Part shown: piece after piece, positions 17,178 through 27,529 of the stretch | Numbering within the stretch: position 1 is the stretch's first letter | How the letters are laid out: each line of letters begins with the position of its first letter | Source: Geothrix fermentans DSM 14018 | GTDB taxonomy: Bacteria; Acidobacteriota; Holophagae; Holophagales; Holophagaceae | Length of the DNA: 64,000 nucleotides | Assembly: GCF_000428885.1 (NCBI RefSeq) | Contig: NZ_KE386810.1 | Span: forward strand, 148,444-212,443 | Direction: 5' to 3' | Program-made: the position numbers and the translations under genes | Notes under the pieces: generated by a model | What the model was told of the DNA's origin: nothing | The model's database searches: none | Seen by the model: the letters and a program-made list of their open reading frames with translations, nothing else

Positions 17178-18287
17178 GCCGGCCTCCTTGCTGATGGCCA
17201 GCAGCAGGCCCAGGCAGATCAGGCTGGCGATGAGGCTGTTGGGGCCGAAGGAGATGAAGGGCAGGGGGATGCCCTTGTTGGGAGCCAACGACAGCACCAC
17301 GCTCATGTTCATCAGGGCCTGGACCACCAGGAGCAGCACGAAGCCCATGGCGCAGAGCTTGAGGAAGGTGTCGTTCACCCGCCGGGCGATGCGGTAGCCC
17401 CGCCAGAGGATCGCGATGAAGAGCGCCAGGATCGCCACGGTCCCGATGAGGCCCGCCTCCTCGGCGATGACGGCGTAGATGAAATCCGTGTGGGCCTCGG
17501 GAAGGAAGAAGAGCTTCTGCTTGCCGCCGCCCAGGCCCACGCCCATGAAGCCGCCGTTGCCCACGGCCACGAGGCTCTGGAGGGCCTGGTGGCCCTTGCC
17601 GAGGGGGTCGGCCGCCGGATTCAGGAAGCTCGTCACGCGGGCCAGCCGGTAGGGCGACAGCACCACGAACGCGGTGCCCAGGGCTCCCAGCACGGGGATG
17701 GCGATGGCGAAGATCCACTTGGGCGCGCCGCCCAGGAACACCACCAACAGGGTCACGAAGACGATGAGGAACGAGGTGCCGAAATCAGGCTCGCGCAGGA
17801 TGAGGGCCAAGGGGATGGACATGATGCCCGCCAGGCCCAGGAGCTTGGGCAGGGCGTCGCGATGGCTCGACCAGGCCTCGCGGTGGCGCACCATCCATCC
17901 GGCGGCGATGAGCACGGCCAGGGGCTTGAACAGCTCCGACGGCTGGATGCTCATGGCCCCCAGGCGGATCCAGCGGTGGGCGCCGTTGATCTTGGGCCCG
18001 AAGAAGAGCACCGCCACCAGCAGCAGCACCAGGACGCCGTAGGCGATCTGGAGCGGGCGGGAGTGGTCCTGGAGCGGGGCCAGATCCACCTGGGAGAGCG
18101 CCAGCATGAAGGCGATGCCGATGACGCCGCCCAGGAGCTGGCGGGTCAGGAAGGCCGTGGCCGCCGCGTGGTTCTGGGAGGCCTTGATGGCGGAGGCCGA
18201 GTAGATCCACACCATGCCCACCGCCACCAGGGCCAGCGCGAAGAGCACCAGCCAGCGGTCGACGGGGCGGCGGACGTCGGGCGCCAT
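17169..18287 (-). CDS. ftsW: FtsW/RodA-type SEDS peptidoglycan glycosyltransferase
   Basis: The 372-residue integral membrane protein has about ten hydrophobic segments and SEDS landmarks: WIYSASAI at the first helix, HRWIRLGAMSIQPSELFK, LREPDFGTS with the catalytic-loop Asp, HTDFIYAVIAEEAGLIG and NKGIPLPFISFG near the end. The C-terminal motif reads FGPNS instead of the usual YGGSS. It would polymerise lipid II during division or elongation with a partner class B PBP. It starts 9 bases after glmM in the same operon. FtsW is preferred over RodA from length and the EAHTDFI motif, but the assignment is not certain. Confidence 0.9.
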   Translation of the reverse strand: MAPDVRRPVDRWLVLFALALVAVGMVWIYSASAIKASQNHAAATAFLTRQLLGGVIGIAFMLALSQVDLAPLQDHSRPLQIAYGVLVLLLVAVLFFGPKINGAHRWIRLGAMSIQPSELFKPLAVLIAAGWMVRHREAWSSHRDALPKLLGLAGIMSIPLALILREPDFGTSFLIVFVTLLVVFLGGAPKWIFAIAIPVLGALGTAFVVLSPYRLARVTSFLNPAADPLGKGHQALQSLVAVGNGGFMGVGLGGGKQKLFFLPEAHTDFIYAVIAEEAGLIGTVAILALFIAILWRGYRIARRVNDTFLKLCAMGFVLLLVVQALMNMSVVLSLAPNKGIPLPFISFGPNSLIASLICLGLLLAISKEAGST

Positions 18288-18296
18288 GGCGGGGAC

Positions 18297-19616
18297 CTAG
18301 GCCAGCGCCAGATCGCGGCGGGCGGCCGTTTCGAGCTCCTGGAGCGCCTGGTCCACCCAGGCGGCCTCCTGGGCTTCCACCATGAGGCGGAGCTTGGGTT
18401 CCGTGCCGGACCAGCGGACCACCTGGCGCACGCCCTCGCCCCACCGGGCATCAATGGCGGCCATGGCGGAGAGCAGGTCCGGGCAGGCTTCCAGGTCGCG
18501 GCGGTCCTTGGCGACCACGTTCACCAGGCGCTGGGGCCAGGGGCGGAAGGCCCAGGCCCAGCGGCGGTCGGCGGGCCGGTGCAGCAGGGCGCGGAGGATG
18601 CCGAGGGCGGCGGCCATGCCGTCCCCGCTGGGGCCCACGCGCTTCTGGATGAGGTGGCCGGAGGCCTCGGCGGCCAGGTCCCAGCCGCGCCGGGCCATCT
18701 CCCGCAGCAGGAACTTGTCGCCCACGGGGGTGCGGACGAAGGGGATGTCCGCGTGGGCCAGGGCCTGGGCCAGGCCGCCGTTGGTCATCACGGTGCCCAC
18801 CACGCCCGGGGGGACGTCGCCGCTGGCCTTGCGGTCCTGGGCGAGGAGCCAGACCATCTGGTCGCCGTCCACCAGATCGCCCTGGCCATCCACGAGCAGG
18901 CAGCGGTCCCCATCGCCGTCGAAGGCGATGCCCAGCTGGGCGCCCCGGGCCACCACGGCCGCGGAGAGGGTGTTGAGGTGGGTGGAGCCCACGCCCACGT
19001 TGATGGAGGGACCGTCGGCGGGCACGCCGATCCAGTGGATGGACTCCCCGCGGAAGAGCTCCTGGGCGGCTTCCGCCGTGGCGCCATGGGCGCAGTCGAT
19101 CACCACCCCGAAATGGCGGGGGAGATCGATGCCGCCCAGGTGGGCCAGGTAGGGCTGGAGGTCCAGGCGCCCCGCAGGCGCCGAGACGGTGGTGGGCTCG
19201 GGGATGGCGTCGAAGGCGGCCTCGATGGCCTGCTCCTGGTCCTCCTCCAGCTTCTCACCCAGCTCGTTGAAGCCCTTGAGCCCGTTGTCCTCGGGGGGGT
19301 TGTGGCTGGCGGAGATCATGAGGCCCCAGGTCTTCTCGCCTTCCGCGCTCAGCTTCGCCACGTTCCAGGCCACGGCGGGCGTGGGGGCCATGCCCAGGAT
19401 GAGCACCTTCAAGCCCATCCCCAGGCCCAGGATGAAGGCCTCGGACATGGGCCCGGAGCTGGACCGGGGATCCCAGCCGACCACCATCCGCTTCACGCCG
19501 GCCCCCCGGGCCACCTGGGCCCAGGCGGCACCCCAGCGGGAGACTTCTTCCAGGGTGAGGGGGGAGCGCAGGGCGACCCCGCGGATGCCATCGGTTCCGA
19601 AGTAGCGCAGACTCAT
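18297..19616 (-). CDS. glmM: phosphoglucosamine mutase
   Basis: GlmM interconverts glucosamine-6-phosphate and glucosamine-1-phosphate for UDP-GlcNAc and hence cell wall and lipid A. The 439-residue protein has the phosphoserine loop ISASHNPPEDNG (Ser near residue 100), the metal loop AFDGDGDRCLLVD, the sugar motif EASGH and the phosphate-binding RWSGTEPKLRLMVE. It opens with YFGTDGIRG. Length matches the family. It lies 45 bases downstream of folP and directly before the SEDS gene, linking precursor supply to wall synthesis. Confidence 0.97.
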   Translation of the reverse strand: MSLRYFGTDGIRGVALRSPLTLEEVSRWGAAWAQVARGAGVKRMVVGWDPRSSSGPMSEAFILGLGMGLKVLILGMAPTPAVAWNVAKLSAEGEKTWGLMISASHNPPEDNGLKGFNELGEKLEEDQEQAIEAAFDAIPEPTTVSAPAGRLDLQPYLAHLGGIDLPRHFGVVIDCAHGATAEAAQELFRGESIHWIGVPADGPSINVGVGSTHLNTLSAAVVARGAQLGIAFDGDGDRCLLVDGQGDLVDGDQMVWLLAQDRKASGDVPPGVVGTVMTNGGLAQALAHADIPFVRTPVGDKFLLREMARRGWDLAAEASGHLIQKRVGPSGDGMAAALGILRALLHRPADRRWAWAFRPWPQRLVNVVAKDRRDLEACPDLLSAMAAIDARWGEGVRQVVRWSGTEPKLRLMVEAQEAAWVDQALQELETAARRDLALA

Positions 19617-19661
19617 GCCGCCAGATTAACCGATGCTCCCGGCCGATGTTCAGGCCGAGGC

Positions 19662-20476
19662 TCAGGCCAGGGCGTGCGTCCGGAAGACCCGGTATCCCCA
19701 GGCCATGGCCTCCGCGTGGGCGGCGGCCGTCAGGGCGTCGCGCTGGAGGGGGGGCAGGCCGGGCTCGGCGGCCTTGAGGGCCAGGAAGCGCTTGCGGGAA
19801 ATGCCGATGCAGACGCGGTTGGCGGGCCAGGCCAGGGCCTCCGGCAGCCGCGGCAGGGCGTTCCAGAGGGCCAGATCCTCGGCGAAGGTGGTGCCGAAGC
19901 CGAAGCCCGGGTCCAGCAGCACGCGGTGATCATCGATGCCGGCTTCCCGCAGGCGATCGCGGACCTCGAGCAGCTCGGCGGCGGCCAGGGACGCATCCTT
20001 CGGGGCGGGATCATCGTAGGGGGGCATGAGGAAGCCCTCGCCCTGGAGGCGGCTGCGCATCGCGATAAGGCCGCAGGAGGAGCCGCCGGCCAGCTCCAGC
20101 ATGGCGGGATCGGACAGGCCGGCCACGTCATTGATGACGCAGATCCCGGCCTCGAGGCCCTTCGCGGCGACGGCGGCATGGCGCGTGTCCAGGCTGAGGG
20201 GGATGTGGGGCAACGTCTCCCGCAGCGCCGCCAGCACCGGTTCCAGACGGCCCCATTCCGTGGTGGCATCCACAGCCGCGGATCCGGGGCGGGTGCTTTC
20301 GGCGCCGAGGTCCAGCATGCGGGCTCCGGCGGCCACGAGGCACCGGGCCTGGGCCAGGGCCGCCGAGGGATCCAGGTAGCGTCCCCCATCGCTGAAGGAG
20401 TCCGGTGTCAGGTTGAGAATGCCGAGGAAAAGGGGACCGCCCTCGAGGAGCGGTCCCCATCGGAACGGTGCGGGCC

Positions 20477-20480
<4 letters not shown>
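19662..20480 (-). CDS. folP: dihydropteroate synthase
   Basis: FolP joins 6-hydroxymethyl-dihydropterin pyrophosphate to p-aminobenzoate in folate synthesis. The 272-residue product has [48 protein letters not shown] and GISRKRF, the full TIM-barrel set. The fourth pterin segment reads IAMRS rather than the common LMHMRG, a modest deviation. Start is GTG 20480, whose GTGA overlaps the ftsH stop; no ATG is suitable. A pabB gene that would supply PABA lies at 34503. Confidence 0.95.
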
Positions 20481-22405
<1,925 letters not shown>

Positions 22406-22409
22406 AGGG

Positions 22410-23429
22410 TCACTCCTTGGGGCCTTCGCCCGGGTGGCCCTCCAGTGTACTAGGCCCCGGAAGGCAGCTGAACCTTAGATGCACGAACCCGCCGTCTGGT
22501 TCAGTGTCCAGACGGAAATTCCCCCATGATGAAGGCTTACGGCCCTTTTCGAGGCGCGCGGCGAGCCAGGGAGCGAGCCCCCGCAGCAGGGCCGCTTCCC
22601 GCGGCCAGCCCAGGCGCCGGAAGGCTGTTTCCAGGGTCCAGCGCAGCTCCGGCTCCGTCCATGGGCCTCGCTTGAACGTGACGGCGCCATCGGCAATGGA
22701 CCACCGCGATCCCTCCCAGCCCGCGATCAGCGCATGGGCCAGGCCGGCGGCCTCCTCGGCCTGGAGGTGTGTCTCGAACAGGTGGCGGTCCAGCTCCGGG
22801 GCCTCCTTCCGGAGGCTCGCGAGGATCGGCCGCCAGCGGTTCCGGGCCGTGAAGGGCTCGGCGTTGGTGGCATCCTCCCGCCAGGGAAGGTTCCGTGAGG
22901 CCAGGTAGGCGCGCAGGTCCGCGCGGCGCGTCTCCGCCAGCGGCGACCAGCGCAGGCCCTGGCGGGGCGCCAGCGGACGCAGGCTGCCCAGCCCTCCGCC
23001 CCGGGCCAGGCGGAGGAACACCGTCTCCGTGTGGTCGTCCAGGGTGTGCCCCGTGGCCACCGCGGAGGCGCCGCACTGGTCGGCTTCCTGTCGGAGCCAG
23101 TCCCACCGCAGCTCGCGGGCGGCCATCTCCAGCCCCTGGCCGCTGGCCTCGGCATGCGCCCTCACGCCCAGGGAGGCCTCCGCGAGGTCCAGGTCCATGG
23201 CCCGGCAGAGGCCGCGCACGAACTCGGCATCCTCCGGCGCTTCGGGCCGCAAGCCGTGGTCCGCGTGGGCCACGCTCAGCTCCAGGCTCAGGCTCTTCCG
23301 CAGGGTCCAGAGCAGCGCCAGCAGCGCCACCGAGTCCCCGCCCCCCGAGCAGGCCACCAGCACGCGGCCATGGACGCCATCGCCCCGGCGCTGGATCTGC
23401 GCGAGGAGGTCGGACTCGAAGCGGTTCAC
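22410..23429 (-). CDS. tilS: tRNA(Ile)-lysidine synthetase
   Basis: TilS attaches lysine to C34 of the CAU-anticodon tRNA(Ile), switching it from Met to Ile identity. The 339-residue protein has the N-type ATP pyrophosphatase loop [12 protein letters not shown] (residues 26-37), the [12 protein letters not shown] segment and [18 protein letters not shown]. The middle Gly of the usual SGGxDS loop is kept. The C-terminal part is short and variable. The start is GTG 23429, whose GTGA overlaps the bshB1 stop, so translation is coupled. Confidence 0.95.
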   Translation of the reverse strand: MNRFESDLLAQIQRRGDGVHGRVLVACSGGGDSVALLALLWTLRKSLSLELSVAHADHGLRPEAPEDAEFVRGLCRAMDLDLAEASLGVRAHAEASGQGLEMAARELRWDWLRQEADQCGASAVATGHTLDDHTETVFLRLARGGGLGSLRPLAPRQGLRWSPLAETRRADLRAYLASRNLPWREDATNAEPFTARNRWRPILASLRKEAPELDRHLFETHLQAEEAAGLAHALIAGWEGSRWSIADGAVTFKRGPWTEPELRWTLETAFRRLGWPREAALLRGLAPWLAARLEKGRKPSSWGNFRLDTEPDGGFVHLRFSCLPGPSTLEGHPGEGPKE

Positions 23430-24145
23430 GCCGGGGATTCCAGCCGGACCACCGTGTCCAGCAGGGCCTTCGGCACCGGCCGGTCACACCAAAGCGCCTC
23501 CGCCCACTCGCACATGCGGAGCGAGCCCCAGTGCATGGCCCGGCCGACCACGCCGCGGCGGAAGGCGGGGTGCGCGATCCGGGTGACGGGTTGGGAGGGG
23601 TCCTGGTTGAACTGACTGCCGAAGGCGTCGAAGGCCGCCATGCGGCGCTCCCACACGGCGCTCACGTCCACCAGCAGGTCCGGCTGGCCCGGGTTCTCGC
23701 CGCCGGCCCAGGCCACGGCCTCGGGCCGCCAGGGCGTTCCCTCGCAGGGATAGTTCTTCAACCCGGCGTAGTAGGCGGCCTCCCGGGCCAGGCGGTGGGC
23801 GCGGCGGTGGTCGGGGTGCCGGTCGTCCGGCGCGGGGAGGATCAGCACCCGGGGGCGCAGCCGGCGGATCTCCGCCATGAGGCGCAGGCGGTAGTCCTCC
23901 TCCTCCGTGAACCGGCCGTCGGGGAAGTCGAGGACGGTCCGCGGCACGCCGAGGATCCGGGCGGCCTCCTGCGCCTCGGCGCGGCGCGTTTCGGCGGTGC
24001 CGCGGGTGCCGAGGTCACCGCTGGTGAGGTCCAGGATGGCGGCCTTCATGCCCCGGTCCGAGGCCAGGGCCAGGAGGCCTCCCACATGGACTTCCACATC
24101 ATCGGGGTGGGCGCCCAGGGCGAGGATGTCGAGGTCGTGGTTCAT
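23426..24145 (-). CDS. bshB1: bacillithiol biosynthesis deacetylase (PIG-L family)
   Basis: BshB deacetylates GlcNAc-malate in bacillithiol synthesis. The 239-residue protein has the LmbE/PIG-L zinc motifs LGAHPDDVEVHVGG (residues 10-23) and PDDRHPDHRRAH, and LTSGDLGTRG. The length suits BshB1. The immediate bshC neighbour strongly supports bacillithiol rather than another GlcNAc deacetylase. Its ATG overlaps the bshC stop (ATGA). The glycosyltransferase BshA is not in this window. Confidence 0.92.
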   Translation of the reverse strand: MNHDLDILALGAHPDDVEVHVGGLLALASDRGMKAAILDLTSGDLGTRGTAETRRAEAQEAARILGVPRTVLDFPDGRFTEEEDYRLRLMAEIRRLRPRVLILPAPDDRHPDHRRAHRLAREAAYYAGLKNYPCEGTPWRPEAVAWAGGENPGQPDLLVDVSAVWERRMAAFDAFGSQFNQDPSQPVTRIAHPAFRRGVVGRAMHWGSLRMCEWAEALWCDRPVPKALLDTVVRLESPA

Positions 24146-25314
24146 GGTCCCTCCACCAGGATCACGGATGCGGCGCCGTCCATGCCGGCCAGGATGCGGT
24201 CGAGCAGGGCCTCGTCCCGGAGCCAGCCGAGGCCCGGCAGCACCCGCTCCTGGGGCGCGCCGAAGGGGAAGAGGGCTTGGCGGAGGCGCTCGGGATCCCC
24301 CCCCAGGGCACCGGCGGCGGCCTCCCGGTGCAGGCGGCGGTCCAGCTTCGCCAGCCGTTCCCGGGTGCGGGCCTGCTCGCGCACGAAGCGGGCCTGAAGC
24401 GCCTCGGGCCAGCCGCGATCCGGCTCTGTCGCCTGGAACCGGGCCGTGGGCAACGGGCCGGGCCACTGGGCCAGCCGGTCCCAGGCGCCCAGTCGCAGGG
24501 CGTCCAGCTGTCCGGCGGACACCCGGAACCCGCGCGGCACCACGAAGACGCTGGGCCGCGGGAGGATGTCCGGCGCGGGGAGTCCCACCTTTTCCCAGAG
24601 GGGCTCACACAGGCGCCAGTAGGCCCGCTCGGAGGGACCCAGCACCACGGCGGCCACGGGCAGCATCAGCGACTGCATCAGGGGACGGATGGCCGCGCCC
24701 GGGCTCAGCCAGCGTCCCGCGGGCAGGGGCGCGCCGGGGTCGAGGCGCTGGCGCAGGCCCGTGCGGGGATCCAGCGAGAACCAGGCGGCCTGCACGCGGG
24801 GATCCAGGGGCAGGGGGGACCCCGCAGCCTGCAGCTGGTCGGCCTGCCTCACCAGCAGCGCCTCGAGATCCAGGGCCCGCCAGCGCTCCAGCTCCGCCTG
24901 GGCGGGCTCGCGCACCGCGGGATCCGTGGGCGAGAAGGGGCGCAGGCCCCGCGCCCAGAGGGGGGTCCCAAGCGCCAGGGCGTGGCCCCGGAGGGTGGGC
25001 TCCTGGGGCTCCGGGAGGGCGCCCCACAGCCCTGCGGCCTGGGACTGGTGCTCCGGCGTCCAAGGCAGCCAGCCTGTGGCCGTTCCGGCCCGGGCCTCGA
25101 AGCGGAAGCGATGGCGGACCAGGCGGCCGTCCTCGATTCCCGCCACCGAGGCCACCTCGGCACGGTCGTGGTCCTCGTCGGCCAGCCAGTAGACGGCCTC
25201 GGCATCCCGGCGGCGGGCCTCCGCCAGGGCCGCCAGGGCCTTGGCCACGGACAGGGCGGGGCTCCATCCGGCGCCGATCTGCTGGCCGGTGGCGATGACA
25301 GGTCTGGGACTCAC
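24142..25314 (-). CDS. bshC: bacillithiol biosynthesis cysteine-adding enzyme
   Basis: BshC adds cysteine to GlcN-malate to finish bacillithiol. The 390-residue protein, shorter than Bacillus BshC (about 540), keeps the N-terminal ATGQQIGAGWSPALSVAKA and YWLADEDHDRAEVASV motifs and a WLSPGAAIRPLMQSLMLPV core with later LGPSERAYW. It lacks some of the family's C-terminal coiled-coil length. The start is GTG 25314 with a GGGGGAAGG just upstream. It heads a seven-gene minus-strand operon. Oxidative or electrophile stress control is possible but no operator was found. Confidence 0.88.
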   Translation of the reverse strand: MSPRPVIATGQQIGAGWSPALSVAKALAALAEARRRDAEAVYWLADEDHDRAEVASVAGIEDGRLVRHRFRFEARAGTATGWLPWTPEHQSQAAGLWGALPEPQEPTLRGHALALGTPLWARGLRPFSPTDPAVREPAQAELERWRALDLEALLVRQADQLQAAGSPLPLDPRVQAAWFSLDPRTGLRQRLDPGAPLPAGRWLSPGAAIRPLMQSLMLPVAAVVLGPSERAYWRLCEPLWEKVGLPAPDILPRPSVFVVPRGFRVSAGQLDALRLGAWDRLAQWPGPLPTARFQATEPDRGWPEALQARFVREQARTRERLAKLDRRLHREAAAGALGGDPERLRQALFPFGAPQERVLPGLGWLRDEALLDRILAGMDGAASVILVEGP

Positions 25315-25391
25315 CGCCTTCCCCCTCTGTCCGCTGCGGGCCTTCCTGGTTGGCGCATCGTACCCATGGGCCCAGCCTAACCGAATCTGCC

Positions 25392-25865
25392 ATGCTCGAC
25401 GGCATGTGGAGCGTGGCGCCCTGGATCCCCCCTGCCTCTCCGGATCTCGCGGTGCTCGCCATGGAGGCCGCGGACGAGGAGGGGCTCCCCTCCCTGCGCG
25501 CCTGGCCCGAGGTCCGGAACAGCGGCATCGGATTCGGAGCGCTCCCGCCCTTTCTCTGCTGGACGGGAGAAGCGGGAGGGCACTGGCACCTGGTGCTCCT
25601 CCAGGCCCGGGAAGCCGGTGCCCTGGTGCCCGGGGCCCGCATGGAGCCCCTGCCCGCAGGCTGGCTCGAGGCGCTGGACCTGGGGGCCCTGGCCCGTCCC
25701 CTGGCCCGCCATCCGGCCTTTCCGGGCGGCGCCTCGATCCATGTGGTCCACCTGCCGGGCGGAGAGGCCTTCCGGGTTCGCACCTTCGGTTCGGCGGCCC
25801 CGGATCTGGTTGCGGAGGTCCTGAAACGCACCAGTCACATCCAGAGCTGGCATCAGGCCGATTAG
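25392..25865 (+). CDS. hypothetical protein (157 aa)
   Basis: A soluble 157-residue protein with no signal peptide, no membrane segment and no motif I recognise. It is rich in Pro, Gly, Ala and Trp, and its end (residues 115-150) has a short beta-rich stretch (SIHVVHLPGGEAFRVRTFG) followed by a helix. ATG 25392 or the nearby ATG 25404 could start it. No strong ribosome binding site is seen before either. It is divergent from bshC and 18 bases upstream of the MgtC/DUF4010 gene, so it may share a transcript with that transporter. Confidence 0.6.
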   Translation: MLDGMWSVAPWIPPASPDLAVLAMEAADEEGLPSLRAWPEVRNSGIGFGALPPFLCWTGEAGGHWHLVLLQAREAGALVPGARMEPLPAGWLEALDLGALARPLARHPAFPGGASIHVVHLPGGEAFRVRTFGSAAPDLVAEVLKRTSHIQSWHQAD

Positions 25866-25883
25866 GTTCTTCGGGAGCGCCCC

Positions 25884-27191
25884 ATGCTGACCCTCGACTT
25901 CTCCACCTTGAAGGAAGCCATCATGGCCGTGGCCCTGGGCCTGATGATGGGCCTGGAGCGGGAAAGCAGCGGCCTGGAGCGGACCCGGGAAAGCCAGGAG
26001 GCCCTCCAGCGCCGCGAGTCCGATCAGATTGGGATCCTCCATGGCGCCCTGGGCGCCCGGACCTTCGCCCTGCTGACGCTGCTGGGCTGGATCTCCGTGA
26101 AGGCCGGGGGTGACGGCCTGGCCCTGCCCATCGCCGTGCAGGCCTTCGCCGCGATCCTGATCGGCCTCTTCTACCACCAGACCAGCTCGCCGGACCGCGG
26201 GCTCACCACGGAGGTGGCCGCCCTGGCCGCGCCGCTCCTGGGTATGCTCCTCACCCGGGATGCGCTGCTGGCGGTGGCCGTGGCGGTGATCGTCACCCTC
26301 CTGCTGCTCTCGAAGCCCTGGATCCGGGCCTGGATCCCCCGGCTGCACCGCGAGGACCTGACGGCCGCCATGCAGCTCCTCATCGTCTTCGCCATCCTGC
26401 TCCCCCTGCTGCCCTCGAGGACCATGGACCCCTGGGCTGTCCTCTCTCCGAAGAAGGTGGGCTGGATGGTGGCCCTCATCGCGGCGGTGGACTTCCTCGG
26501 CTACGCCCTGAACCGGGTGCTGGGCTCCCAGCGGGGCGCCGTGGCCACGGGGCTGGTGGGGGGGCTGGTCAGCTCCACCGTGGTCACGGTGTCCATGTCC
26601 AGGCAGGCCAAGGAGGATCCCAGCCTCCGGGAACCCGGCCAGGTGGCAGTCATGCTGGCCTGCGCGGTGATGGGCATCCGCGTGGCCATCCTTGCGGGCG
26701 TCGTGGGCGGCCCGGGCCTGTTCCGCGCCCTCCTGTTCCCCATGGTGGCCATGGTGGTGACGCTCCTGGGGGCCGCATGGTGGACCTACCGGTCGGGCGA
26801 ACGGCAGAGCCCCACCCCCGAGGACATGCCCCTGCGGAACCCCTTCCACCTCAAGCGGGCCCTGGGCTGGGGGTTGGCGCTGGCCACGGTCCTGCTCGCC
26901 TCGGCGGCCGCCCGCGCCTGGTTCGGGGACCGGGGCCTCCTGGTGACAGCGGGCCTCTCCGGCGTGGCGGACGTGGACCCCATCACCCTCGCCGTGAGCA
27001 GCCAGCTGAACAGCACCGGCCTTCCCATGGGCACGGCGGTCCTGGCCATCGTGCTCGCCATCTCCGCTAACACCCTCGCCAAGGCGGCCTTCGCCTGGAT
27101 CTCCGGGGGGCGGGCCTTCGGCCTGCGCCTGACGGGCATGCTCACGGCCTCGCTGGTGGCGGCCCTGGCGATGGTGGCCCTGAATCTGTAG
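25884..27191 (+). CDS. MgtC/SapB-DUF4010 membrane protein
   Basis: The 435-residue polytopic protein has an N-terminal MgtC/SapB-like domain (ALGLMMGLERESSG at residues 17-30, GARTFALLTLLG, then several helices) and a C-terminal DUF4010 domain with GLVGGLVSSTVVTVSMSRQA and ADVDPITLAVSSQL. About eleven to twelve hydrophobic segments are seen. Relatives are proposed to take part in ion or metal homeostasis, but substrates are not established. It follows the hypothetical gene at 25392 by 18 bases. Confidence 0.88.
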   Translation: MLTLDFSTLKEAIMAVALGLMMGLERESSGLERTRESQEALQRRESDQIGILHGALGARTFALLTLLGWISVKAGGDGLALPIAVQAFAAILIGLFYHQTSSPDRGLTTEVAALAAPLLGMLLTRDALLAVAVAVIVTLLLLSKPWIRAWIPRLHREDLTAAMQLLIVFAILLPLLPSRTMDPWAVLSPKKVGWMVALIAAVDFLGYALNRVLGSQRGAVATGLVGGLVSSTVVTVSMSRQAKEDPSLREPGQVAVMLACAVMGIRVAILAGVVGGPGLFRALLFPMVAMVVTLLGAAWWTYRSGERQSPTPEDMPLRNPFHLKRALGWGLALATVLLASAAARAWFGDRGLLVTAGLSGVADVDPITLAVSSQLNSTGLPMGTAVLAIVLAISANTLAKAAFAWISGGRAFGLRLTGMLTASLVAALAMVALNL

Positions 27192-27194
27192 AAG

Positions 27195-27383
27195 CTACTT
27201 CCCGCGGTTGCTCATGCGGGTGTGGGCCACGCCGCTCTTGCCCTGGGGGCGGGCCGAGGCCTTGACCACGGGCTTGGGGTGGGCGTCGGCCTTCGGCTTT
27301 CCGGTGCTGGCCACGGAGGCAACCGGCTTGTCCGCGGCCTGGACCTGCTGGAGGAGATCGGCGGGGACGAGGGGTTTGTTCAT
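27195..27383 (-). CDS. small basic low-complexity protein (62 aa)
   Basis: The 62-residue product is Lys/Ala/Pro/Val-rich (for example AHPKPVVKASARPQGKSG) and ends HTRMSNRGK. It has no signal peptide or membrane segment, and resembles disordered basic tails that bind nucleic acid or ribosomes. GGAG stands 6 bases before ATG 27383. It converges with the transporter gene, leaving three bases between stops. I do not recognise a family. The clear ribosome binding site supports expression. Confidence 0.6.
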   Translation of the reverse strand: MNKPLVPADLLQQVQAADKPVASVASTGKPKADAHPKPVVKASARPQGKSGVAHTRMSNRGK

Positions 27384-27529
27384 GTGGCGCTCCTGATCTC
27401 CGATTCTAGCGCAGGCTGCCAAGCCCTCCCGCGGGGTGGATGTGATCGCCCTCAAGCCTCGAAGGCGGGCGCCGCGGTTAATCTGGCCCGAGGCGGGGCG
27501 CGGCTCAGGCCTTCCGGGGAGGGCGGATC

